In this document: in pieces, positions 57,701-64,000 of the stretch
Position numbering within the stretch: position 1 is the stretch's first letter
Layout: each line of letters opens with the position of its first letter
Assembly (NCBI GenBank): GCA_033977485.1
Contig: CM066988.1
Span: 78,402,669 to 78,466,668 of the forward strand
Source of the DNA: Hydrangea macrophylla
Lineage: Eukaryota; Streptophyta; Magnoliopsida; Cornales; Hydrangeaceae
Reading direction: 5' to 3'
Length of the DNA stretch: 64,000 nucleotides
Notes under the pieces: model-generated
Database searches by the model: none
Told to the model about the DNA's origin: nothing
Seen by the model: the letters and a program-made list of their open reading frames with translations, nothing else
Program-made: the position numbers and the translations under genes

Positions 57701-59333
57701 TTCTACACATATAGATATACGTATATATATGTAATATGTTGTGTGTGTATTACTTTTCCCTTTTGGAATGACGTAAAAAAAAAATCTGCTCTGCATTGAT
57801 TGGGCCAAACGGACTGAACCCGGCCCGACCCGTATCAAATCCGCACAGATCTGATCTTGGCCCGGCCCGACGTCAGCCCGGCCCGAGCCAGTCCAATTGC
57901 CAGGCCTAGTATGAATTAACGATGCATGCATTGTTTTTTTGGGGTACATAGACGTATAGAAAGTTAATTTTTTATAGACCTTGTATAGAGTACTTTTTAT
58001 GCATGAAGTCCATCGGAATTTTGTTTAGTGAAAAGTCCCTCAATATAAAACTTGGCAAAAAAATCCCAACGATTTCGTGAATTTTCACTAAAACTTGTAA
58101 ATTTTCAAAGTTTAGTGAAAATTCATCAGAAAGTTAAAAAGTAAAATTTTCCAAAATTTTGCCCAACTTTATGTGGATTCTTCTAACAGGCCTACGCACC
58201 TGCACTTCGTGCGCCGGGGACTTCTGATTTCTTTTGGAGTTCAATTTGGATTTTGGGTGTGCAAGGATTTGTCGGGTGCGTCATGAGTGTGGTCGGGACA
58301 CCTCGGGAGTGCGGCTGTGGCTATTTTGTAGCATTCTTTTGTAAAAGAAAAAAAAACTCAAGATCTTCTTCATACAATGTTGAAAACTTTGGGGGTTTAA
58401 AAGAGATAATAGAAGATATAATAGCAACTATCTAGGGTATAGACTAATGCACTAGTTGATTTAAAACTAATGATCTAACATTGTTTTTGGTGTTATTTCT
58501 TTGCATTGCATTGCTTTGCTTATTCATAGACCATTAGTTACAGAATAATTTACTATGTAGTTACAGAATAATTTACTATGCTATTATATAAAATCGTATC
58601 TTTAATGTTTTATACAAGTACCCGCACTCTCACCCTTTTTGAAAAATTGGTGAATCCCCCGCGCAGGTGCTTCCTATATGAGGTCTTATGGTCAAAAAAG
58701 TTTTCATTGTGTCTTTTAACTGGTAACTTTTCCTAACAACACTAAGAGCATCTCCAAAGGAGAAGGCAAAATTTACACATCAAATGACTCATTTGATGCA
58801 AAAATTTATATTTGCCTCATGAATCACACACATGCTCTCCAAAGGATACACCAAATGTTAATTATTTTAATATATTTTTAGTTTGTCATCTTTTTATATT
58901 CAAATTTTTTAATCACTTTTAATCATCTAACCACCCTCTCTCTCTCTCCCCCACATTTTTTATTCTAAAAAAATAGATTTGATGCAATAGGCAAATGTAG
59001 CAACTTTGCTGCAATTGACAAGGGCAGCAAAGTTGCTGCTGCTGTTTGAATTTTGATGCTCCCTTTGGAGCTCATTTTGCTGACATGGCACATCAAATAA
59101 TTTTGGTGCAATGGTTTGCTGCCATTGTTGGAGATGGTCTAATAAACTCATTTTTGTTTTCGGCTCCTTCCCTTTAATGACGTAACAGCACCGCAAATTT
59201 TTTTTTTTCCCCGCCTTTCTTGAATAAATAGCTATTTTTATCTCCGAAATGATCTTTGAATAATTTTGGTTATGAATCGTGAATTATTATTTCTGGTCCA
59301 CATACAGGTGCTGGTATCGGGCCGTCTTCTTGA
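44810..59333 (+). CDS. CIPK23: CBL-interacting protein kinase 23 (SnRK3), 15 coding exons
   Basis: Exons: 44810-44983, 48090-48152, 48643-48714, 48804-48911, 49378-49458, 49899-49952, 50034-50159, 51231-51320, 51450-51569, 51712-51834, 52494-52610, 53444-53500, 53605-53679, 56741-56819, 59308-59333. All introns are GT-AG; only the last is not phase 0. The protein has about 454 residues. Kinase features: LGQGTFAKV (20-28), K43, HRDLKPEN (135-142), DFG (155-157), APE (182-184). Then follow MNAFELIS (NAF 316-318), the CBL-binding site, and a PPI domain (about 338-420). Residue blocks such as [20 protein letters not shown] match Arabidopsis CIPK23 far better than SOS2/CIPK24. With CBL1/CBL9 at the plasma membrane, CIPK23 phosphorylates AKT1, HAK5 and NRT1.1. 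No lesion is seen. The start is the only ATG that precedes the kinase domain in frame. Confidence 0.95.
45147..45286. mobile_element. Foldback MITE in CIPK23 intron 1
   Basis: Ends GGGGCATAAACAAGTTTC and GAAACTTGTTTGTATCCC are inverted complements with a few mismatches. The centre has CTCTCTCTTGG and AAGAGAGAGAT, an inverted pair. It resembles the MITE split at 12277/38667. Confidence 0.7.
45500..45776. mobile_element. Foldback element in CIPK23 intron 1
   Basis: The left arm has GACTTTTGTTTTCAACCG and the right arm CGGTTATAAACAGAAGTC, with AGTTTTCATTA / TAATAAAAACT inside. The imperfect inverted arms are about 40 bp. The centre has an AT microsatellite. The termini and duplication are unclear. 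Confidence 0.5.
45926..45950. repeat. Poly(C) tract, 25 bp, in intron 1
   Basis: An uninterrupted run of 25 C. Such long G/C homopolymers are rare and occur three times in this window. Confidence 0.85.
46168..46429 (+). mobile_element. TRIM (miniature LTR retrotransposon) in CIPK23 intron 1
   Basis: Short LTRs TGTTGAAGCTTGATATAC...GGTAACTTAACA occur at 46168-46205 (38 bp, internally deleted) and 46357-46429 (73 bp). TGGTATCAAAGCC follows the left LTR directly, a Met-tRNA-type primer site. GTGAGGGAGGG precedes the right LTR, a polypurine tract. Flanks GTTGA (46163-46167) and ATTGA (46430-46434) differ by one transition, a 5 bp target duplication. The 262 bp element has no coding capacity. Confidence 0.85.
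46509..47614. mobile_element. Outer MITE in CIPK23 intron 1, interrupted by a hAT-like element
   Basis: Left end TGCTAGTCCCAAACAAAATT, followed by TTTCACACAAAACAATTATG. Right end GGATCGTTTTGTGTGGAATT, followed by GTGAAATTTTGTGTGGGTCTAGCA. These are long imperfect inverted repeats. The hAT-like element 46605-47545 sits inside, so the original MITE was about 160 bp. Confidence 0.7.
46605..47545. mobile_element. Non-autonomous hAT-like element with perfect 8 bp TSD
   Basis: It is flanked by TTCCCCAC at 46597-46604 and 47546-47553. Termini TAGGCCTGGCAAA and TTTGCCGGGTCTA are inverted repeats. Inside are GGGTTCGGGTCGGGC-type sequence, a (CT)15 tract near the left, a (GA)25 tract near the right (47222-47272) and a 34 bp tandem repeat at 46754-46822. 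There is no transposase. The 8 bp duplication and terminal type fit the hAT superfamily. Confidence 0.85.
48319..48515. mobile_element. PIF/Harbinger (Tourist-like) MITE in CIPK23 intron 2
   Basis: Termini GAGCCTGTTTGGGAAGG and TTGCCAAACAGGGTG are inverted repeats. They are flanked by TTA at 48316-48318 and 48516-48518, the three-base duplication typical of the superfamily. It is 197 bp, rich in GCAATTGC motifs. Confidence 0.8.
49499..49812. mobile_element. Tourist-like MITE in CIPK23 intron 5
   Basis: Termini GGCTTTGTTAGG and AAACCAAACAAAGCC are inverted repeats. Flanks TTA (49496-49498) and TTG (49813-49815) differ by one transition. Internally GA-rich and CTTTTCC-rich arms pair. Confidence 0.6.
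50822..51125. mobile_element. Non-autonomous element with perfect 8 bp TSD in CIPK23 intron 7
   Basis: It is flanked by GGTATAAG at 50814-50821 and 51126-51133. It starts CCTGGTTGTTAGAATCG and ends CACGGTTTCACAACAGTG, weakly inverted. It is full of GATTCACGATTCG / ACGATTCAATTC motifs, a repeat composition common in plant hAT MITEs. 304 bp. Confidence 0.8.
52741..53070. mobile_element. Tourist-like MITE in CIPK23 intron 11
   Basis: The ends AGGCTTTGTATGGTTT and GAACCAAACAGGGTC pair as inverted repeats. A three-base repeat TTC is present on both sides. Long GA-rich and CT-rich arms resemble the MITE in intron 5. Confidence 0.5.
53762..53998. mobile_element. PIF/Harbinger (Tourist-like) MITE in CIPK23 intron 13
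   Basis: Termini GGACCTGTTTTGGGAGTGC and GCATTCCCAAACAGCCCC are inverted repeats. They are flanked by perfect TTA at 53759-53761 and 53999-54001. 237 bp, no coding capacity. Confidence 0.85.
54180..55860. repeat. Degenerate TG-rich minisatellite in CIPK23 intron 13
   Basis: About 1.6 kb is made of variants of AATTAAATTTATAGGC followed by ATGTGTGTGTAATATC and AAAATATA, at irregular 40-60 bp spacing. It starts just after CTACTAGGTTGAAACTCGCGCGTTGCAC, shortened core AAACTCGCGCGTTGC, a sequence type seen near Helitron 5' ends. It contains a SINE at 54508. A Helitron origin is a guess. Confidence 0.7.
54508..54620 (+). mobile_element. tRNA-derived SINE
   Basis: It is flanked by GTGTAGTTC at 54499-54507 and 54621-54629. 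The head has Pol III box A TAGCTCAAGTGG (54521-54532) and a box B-like GGTGTTTGAACC (54575-54586). The tail is poly(A). About 113 bp. It cannot be a tRNA gene because no cloverleaf with a proper anticodon arm forms. Confidence 0.8.
56034..56325. mobile_element. Cluster of degraded TTGTTTGGGAA-type MITEs
   Basis: TTGTTTGGGAA motifs occur near 56041, 56138 and 56257. Complements TTTGCCAAACA and TTACCAAACA lie near 56090 and 56309. They look like two or three overlapping Tourist-like MITEs in intron 13. Ends were not resolved. Confidence 0.45.
57076..57908. mobile_element. Non-autonomous hAT-like element with perfect 8 bp TSD in CIPK23 intron 14
   Basis: It is flanked by GTATGAAT at 57068-57075 and 57909-57916. 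Ends TAGCACTGGC and GCCAGGCCTA are inverted repeats of the same type as the element at 46605. CCGGCCCG sequence lies near both ends. Internally a 68 bp unit with GGTTGAAAT and CACATATAGATATACG is tandemly duplicated (about 57592-57730). Confidence 0.85.
58746..59139. mobile_element. PIF/Harbinger (Tourist-like) MITE in CIPK23 intron 14
   Basis: Termini GAGCATCTCCAAAGG and TTGTTGGAGATGGTC are inverted repeats. They are flanked by TAA at 58743-58745 and 59140-59142. 394 bp, with TTTGATGC / GCATCAAA-type internal pairs. This GAGCATCTCCAA family is very common in dicots. Confidence 0.8.
59308..59333 (+). CDS. CIPK23: Proposed last coding exon of CIPK23
   Basis: ACATACAG precedes GT GCT GGT, which completes the glycine codon begun at 56819. 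It adds AGIGPSS before TGA. The alternative is to read through the donor at 56820 to TAG at 56822-56824, ending the protein at VNEG (447 residues). Arabidopsis CIPK23 also has a short variable tail, so both fit. I prefer splicing because the phase matches and the donor GTTAGT is good. Confidence 0.55.
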
Positions 59334-59562
59334 TTAACTTCGTTTCAAGGTTTCTTCTGGTGGTGGCACATCAAACGACTTCGAAATGTTTGGCCTCGTA
59401 TTTTCAGGCTATCTCTGACACATCTTGATTATTACTCGGATATATATCTTTGTTACTTGTATGTTAGATCTGGTGTTCTCCAAGTTACCAAGTATATTTA
59501 CTTTCGTAGTATCCTTCAAATTTTGTACCAGGATATGATTTTCACTTCATGGATAAAACACA

Positions 59563-59564
<2 letters not shown>

Positions 59565-59637
<73 letters not shown>
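59565..59637. repeat. (CT)n(GT)n compound microsatellite between the two genes
   Basis: A CT run of about 44 bp passes into a GT run of about 28 bp, 230 bp after the CIPK23 stop. Confidence 0.9.
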
Positions 59638-59639
<2 letters not shown>

Positions 59640-59870
59640 GGGTCAGATTGTGTTTGAGGTCAATTGTGATAACTGAAGTGATGGATATGCAAGAACAGTT
59701 GGTTAATCGTTGTGAGGGCTTTTCAGTCAGAGAAAAAAAGAGAGAAAAAAAGAGAATCTTTTTTTCTCACCCAATCTACAAAATCGTGTTTGAGCCAATC
59801 ATTAAGGACCAATCTGCTACGTGTCGTGTCATTTCCAGAAATAGATAACAGGAGTGGGATGACTGATGAG

Positions 59871-59901
<31 letters not shown>
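59871..59901 (+). repeat. Poly(C) tract, 31 bp, upstream of the mTERF gene
   Basis: It is followed after 20 bp by a (CT) run that ends 4 bp before the ATG at 59958. On the minus strand it is a G31 run, able to form a quadruplex. Confidence 0.85.
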
Positions 59902-59910
<9 letters not shown>

Positions 59911-59915
59911 GGTTC

Positions 59916-59957
<42 letters not shown>

Positions 59958-59960
<3 letters not shown>

Positions 59961-60893
59961 CCTGCATCGGCGACAGCCTTCCATTCTTGCCTATGCTTCT
60001 CTGCCCAGAAGCCATCTTCATCATCATCATCATCATCATCATCATCCCCACCCTCAGATTCTCACCAACCAAACCACCTCTTAACAACAAAACCCAAAAC
60101 CCTCCTTCAAACGCACCCTCTCTATTCAACAACCCATTCAAACCTCTCCCTTCAATTCAAAGAGAAAATCCTATGCCTTGAAATAATGGGTGTTGATTCA
60201 GGTAAAGCACTGTCTTTAAACCCTTCTCTTCACACAGCCACTCTTCACTCAATCCACTCCATCATCTCCTTCCTCCAATCCAAAGGCATCCACCAAAAGG
60301 ACATGGCCAGAATTTTTGGGATGTGCCCTAAAATCCTAACCTCCAACATCAAAACTGACCTTAACCCAGTTTTTATCTTCCTCAAAAATGACCTCCTAGT
60401 CCCTGATACCAGTTTCAGAAGGGTCATCAACAAGTGCCCGAGATTGCTAGTTTCTAGTGTGAGAGACCAGTTAATGCCAGCTCTTTTTTACCTTCAGAGA
60501 CTTGGGTTTGGAGATTTAGAGGCTTTGGCTTATCAAGATCCAGTTTTGCTGGTTTCAAGTGTGGAAAAGACTTTGATTCCTAAATTGGAGTTCTTGGTGA
60601 GCTTGGGGTTTTCAAGAAATGATGCAATTAGTATGGTTTTAAGGTGTCCAGGGTTGTTTACTTTCAGTGTTGAGAATAATTTTAAGCCCAAATTTGAGTA
60701 CTTTGCTGAGGAAATGAATGGTATGTTGGAGGATTTGAAGGAATTTCCACAGTACTTTGCTTTTAGTTTGGAGAAGAGGATAAAGCCTAGGCACATGGAG
60801 GTTGTTGAGAGTGGGGTGAAGATTTCTTTGCCACTCATGCTCAAGAGCACTGAAGAAGAGTTTGCCCAGTTGATAAGACATGAGGGTGGATGA
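59958..60893 (+). CDS. mTERF-family protein, SOLDAT10/mTERF1-like, probably plastid
   Basis: A single exon of 311 codons. Residues 1-75 are rich in Ser, Pro, Thr and Asn with few acidic residues, including a Ser run coded by (TCA)n near 60016-60047, as in a plastid transit peptide. From MGVDSGKALSLNPSLHT (internal ATG 60187) at least five mTERF helical repeats follow. Each has the 'CP.L....' signature: FGMCPKILTSN, NKCPRLLVSSV, YQDPVLLVSSV, LRCPGLFTFSV, KEFPQYFAFSL. The end is SGVKISLPLMLKSTEEEF. mTERF proteins wrap around DNA or RNA and affect organelle transcription, splicing or ribosome assembly. Length and repeat text recall Arabidopsis SOLDAT10 (plastid homeostasis), from memory. A start further upstream is open in frame but runs through poly(C) and CT repeats and is unlikely. 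Confidence 0.9.
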
Positions 60894-60905
60894 GTGAGGT
60901 GGGGG

Positions 60906-60931
60906 TCTCTCTCTCTCTCTCTCTCTCTCTC
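60906..60931. repeat. (CT)n microsatellite in the mTERF 3' region
   Basis: A CT run starts 13 bp after the stop codon. Confidence 0.85.
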
Positions 60932-61105
60932 ATATGTATATTATGTGGTTATAAAACCATCCCCCCTCTTCCCAATTATTTGCTCCTTTCATGTAATTGT
61001 AAATGTTTTGAATGCGTGTTCCATTGAGAAATTGTAGCACACACATCATTGGCAATTTGACTTTCTGTATCAAAGTTTTCTAATTAGCTTTATGTTTAGA
61101 GCAGT

Positions 61106-61584
61106 GTTTTGAATACCGGACCGTTCATCGAACCAGAAAATTGACCGGGTCACGGGTTAGAGGTTTAACCGTCGGGTGTATCGTAATCAACACGTGATGT
61201 CATAATTATGTAATATTTAATTATTTATATTTATACATAAGTCTTAATAAGTAAATATACACAAAAAAATACAAAAATACACAAAAATTCAAATTTTATT
61301 TTCATTCTAGTATAAATTATTAAGAGATTCAAAAAAATGTAGGGGAAATAAAAATAAAAAATAAAAAAATAAAAAAGAAATAAAAAAATAAAACTTTTGT
61401 AGGCAAAAAACGGTTTTGAGCGGTTTTGGTCAAAAAACGATTTTTGAACGGTTCTGAACGGTTTCAGAACGGTTTTCACCGGTTTTGGCCGGTTTTGGTG
61501 CCGATAACGGTTACCAAGTCAAACCGGACCGGAAAACTAACCGGTCGACGGTCCAACCGGCCGGTCCGGTCCGGTTTTCAAAAC
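61106..61584. mobile_element. Non-autonomous DNA element with CCGGTTTT composition and long TSD
   Basis: Left end GTTTTGAATACCGGACCG and right end CGGTCCGGTTTTCAAAAC are inverted complements. TTTAGAGCAGTG on the left and TTTAGAGTAGTG on the right suggest a 9-12 bp duplication with one transition, as left by Mutator-like or hAT elements. The body repeats AACGGTTTT / ACCGGTTTT. Confidence 0.65.
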
Positions 61585-61927
61585 CATGGTTTAGAGTAGT
61601 GCCCTTATTTAATTTTTTTTTTGGGTAAGTATTTATTATTATTTTTTTTGTTATTATATATATATTTTATTTATTTTATTATTTTTAAAATATTTTTTGT
61701 GGATAAGAAGTGCCCAAATTTGTATTCCAAATATTTATATATCTCCGACTCATGGGATTCTCCAAAGGGGAGCCACTTGGAGTGCCATTCCACAAAATGA
61801 ATCCTCCTTTTCCCCAAATCTCAACTTTAATGGAAGTGAGAAAATAGGTTACCAAATATCACTCCATGACATTGGTAATGGACTGGCAAAATTTGGAGGA
61901 AAAAATTCTAAAGACAACTACTAATAA

Positions 61928-62724
61928 TATGGATGTAAAAATGGCCTAGGCCGACCCGACATTGAACGGGCTTGGACTTTGGTCCACGGGCTTTTTCTCT
62001 CTTGCGGGCTCGGGACAAGTTCGGGCCGAGCTAGAGGGTTCGTGCTCTAGGCCCTACCGAGGGCCTAGGGCCTTGGACTAGGCTTAGGACTTAGGGCCTC
62101 GGGTCGGGTCTAGGGCCTCGTGCTGGGCTTAGGGTCTCGGGCCGAGCCTAAGTTGTCTTTTTTTTAGTTTATTACTGTCCAATATATAATTGTATTATAT
62201 CCTTAAATTATTCGAGTAATACTATGCTTTTTTTCCTGAATGGTTCCCAAACTATGTGGTAGTGAGTTCACCTTCAATAAAGGTAAGACCACTTCAGCAT
62301 CATCCAATCAAACTAGGCTCATTGTCACATATTTTTGGGAATCATTTGAGATATATAATTTTGGAAGCATAACATTACCCAATTTACTCGCAACTGGCAA
62401 TACAATGAATTTTGTCACTAGCAATTTTGATTATTATAAATTCCTGAAAATGACAAAAAAAATCAATTGTTGGAAAGCTTCTGGGTTTAATCGGGCCAGG
62501 CATCGGACTGGGTTTCAAATCGGGCTTGATCGGGTCAAGCCTCGGGCTGGGCATCGGGTCAGGCTGATTGGGCCGGACTCGGGCTTCAAAGAATAGGCCC
62601 AGGCCCTACCCGGGGATGTAAGGGGCTAGGGCCGGGCTAGCCCTACCTCGAGCTTGTGTCGGGCTTAAGGCCCATTTTTTCGGGCTGTTTGTCGGGCCGG
62701 GGTTTTTATTTTTTTACATCCCTA
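61928..62724. mobile_element. Non-autonomous hAT-like element, TA(G/T)GGATGTAAAAA termini
   Basis: Ends TATGGATGTAAAAATGG and TTTTTTTACATCCCTA pair as inverted repeats. Both ends are rich in GGGCCTAGGGCC / GGGCCGGG. Flanks ACTAATAA and GCTAAAAG match at five of eight positions. 797 bp, no transposase. Confidence 0.65.
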
Positions 62725-62826
62725 GCTAAAAGCATCTACGCAATTTCTCTGTCAACCAAAATTATGCAATTATGAAGAGTACATTCATCATCTTTTGTTG
62801 TACATATTTGAGTAGGCATAATTTTA

Positions 62827-62941
62827 GGGAATTGTTATTCGCACTAATGTACTCCATGAAATAAATGCATTGTATTACATGGTGTGTCAGTAGTACCATG
62901 GAGTGCATTAGTTCAATTTTAGAGTGGGAATAACAATTCCC
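62827..62941. mobile_element. Small foldback MITE with TA flanks
   Basis: GGGAATTGTTATTCGCACT and AGTGGGAATAACAATTCCC are inverted repeats with one mismatch. They are flanked by TA on both sides, as for Stowaway/Tc1-mariner MITEs. ACTCCATG / CATGGAGT pairs extend the hairpin. Confidence 0.7.
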
Positions 62942-63002
62942 TAATTTTAAGGGGTGTATTAATAACTCCCAAATTATGTATATATATACACGAAAATTCT
63001 CC

Positions 63003-63302
63003 AGAGAGGGCGCCCTCTCTTTAATAAAGAGAGGGCCTCTGTTTTGACCGTCGGATCGTGTTTAAATATTGGATCTGACAACCAAAACAAAGGTCCTCTT
63101 TTTAATAAGGATAACTCTTGGGGGACATTAGATATTCATAAAAACAAGATACATAAACCACAATGTGTCTCTCTCTCTCTCCTGTTGGGTCTACTGACAC
63201 TGTGGGATCTACGGAGGAGAGAGATAGACACATAAAGTTTCTGTATCTTTTTTTTGTGAGATTTTTATGTGCCCAAGAGTTCTCTCTTTAATAAAGAGAG
63301 GG
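63003..63302. mobile_element. Palindromic foldback element with CTCTCTTTAATAAAGAGAG ends
   Basis: CTCTCTTTAATAAAGAGAG, itself a palindrome, occurs at both ends (about 63015-63033 and 63282-63300). Inner arms pair over about 60 bp: AACTCTTGGG.., AAAAACAAGATACA and GTGTCTCTCTCTCTCC against their complements. It is the third relative of the GAGAGA-cored MITEs at 12277/38667 and 45147. Confidence 0.65.
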
Positions 63303-63442
63303 ATTATATATATATATATATATATATGTATTGAGGGTAATAACTCCCAAATTATAAAGAGTACATCAATGATTGTAATGAGTCACCGCATTGGAGATGC
63401 TCCTACATTGCAGGTTTCCATAGAAATAACTTCTTCTTAGTC

Positions 63443-63475
63443 GGGGGGGGGGGGGGGGGGGGGGGGTGTATGTGT

Positions 63476-63568
<93 letters not shown>
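63443..63568. repeat. Poly(G)24 followed by (GT)n and (GA)n
   Basis: 24 G, then TGTATGTGTATG and a short GT run, then about 40 GA units. One of the longest simple-repeat blocks in the window. Confidence 0.9.
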
Positions 63569-63570
<2 letters not shown>

Positions 63571-63659
63571 AAAATTTAAGAAAAATTATATATTTTAACA
63601 AAAGATTGTAGTTTAGCTCAAGGAAACACCAAGTAAAATAAGATATAATAATACAAGTG

Positions 63660-63745
63660 GAAGATCAACAGCAGTCATAATCATGATCACCCTCATTCTT
63701 ATCATCTTCACCTCCACTGGTTATTTGATATGTTACTATCCTATA
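63660..63745 (-). other. Doubtful last exon of a minus-strand gene
   Basis: The minus strand has TTCATATAG, a possible acceptor, then an open frame IVTYQITSGGEDDKNEGDHD and YDCC before TGA. An acidic tail ending in CC is suggestive, but it is short, has no recognised family and lies at the window edge. The (GA) block would be downstream of it. Confidence 0.2.
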
Positions 63746-64000
63746 TGAAGATGTAAATATCTCAGATTCTCAATATCAGGGGAGACTTACTATTATACAA
63801 ACTTGCAGGCACTAATTGCATTTCTCAAGCTATCCAACCAAAACACCAAGTATATGATGCAAAACTCACATGCATAGTCAGACACATTTCTTTTTTGGAA
63901 TGTTTTAACCCTGTGTTTTTTTTTTTTTTCTTTCACCAATGGCCTCTCTTCCTTTTGAAGATCCAAATTTGCTGCTTAATCAATTGGTCCGAGTAAAATG

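Noticed and set aside
59712..59957. Extended N-terminus of the mTERF protein starting at 59712
   Set aside because: The extension translates poly(C) as polyproline and CT repeats as Ser/Leu. The ATG at 59958 gives a sensible transit peptide.
62240..62596. 118-codon open frame
   Set aside because: It lies within a hAT-like element and runs into its GGGCCGGG end. There is no similarity to a protein family.

Overview
The window is nuclear DNA of a flowering plant, most likely a eudicot with a repeat-rich genome. The evidence is two intron-bearing or plastid-type plant genes, plant Ty3 and Ty1 retrotransposons, many small DNA transposons and abundant (GA)n and (GT)n microsatellites. I cannot name the species. 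Nothing looks bacterial or organellar.

Positions 1-3512 hold the 3' end of a plus-strand chromovirus (Ty3/Gypsy, Tekay/Del-like): integrase tail with chromodomain, polypurine tract and a 2.8 kb LTR. An opposite-facing relative of that LTR lies at about 7126-11618. Positions 12277-38756 are a three-level nest. A roughly 100 bp foldback MITE was split by a minus-strand Ty1/Copia element (12288-38661, TSD CAAAC). The leader of that Copia was then split by a 20.7 kb minus-strand Tat/Ogre-type Ty3 element (16770-37507, TSD CCTAT).

The Tat element is the most interesting object. Its gag-protease-RT-RNase H-archaeal-type RNase H-integrase runs on the minus strand. Between integrase and 3' LTR it carries two plus-strand (antisense) protein genes. 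One is a multi-exon plant mobile domain (PMD) gene with six phase-0 coding exons (21668-24489). The other is an intronless gene (25056 to about 26150) resembling the DUF7745-type domain. Both have a TATA-like box just downstream of a cluster of imperfect CGGCACTC..TGAATGCCG palindromes. The same palindromes lie upstream of the TATA box in both LTRs. Nearly every broken codon in the element can be explained by C-to-T or G-to-A change, as expected of a methylated, silenced copy.

Positions 38757-44060 are repeat-filled intergenic DNA. From 44064 comes an intact CIPK23-type protein kinase gene (coding 44810-59333 in 15 exons, about 454 residues). Its long introns hold many insertions with readable target duplications: a TRIM, a SINE, hAT-like elements, Tourist/PIF-like MITEs and a TG-rich minisatellite. 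A (GA)27 tract abuts its start codon and its leader holds three short upstream ORFs. About 600 bp downstream is a single-exon plastid-type mTERF gene, SOLDAT10/mTERF1-like (59958-60893). The last 3 kb are small transposons and simple repeats, with at best one doubtful exon of a minus-strand gene at the edge.

The two host genes have no obvious functional link. CIPK23 acts in CBL-calcium control of potassium and nitrate transport; the mTERF should act in plastid nucleic-acid metabolism.
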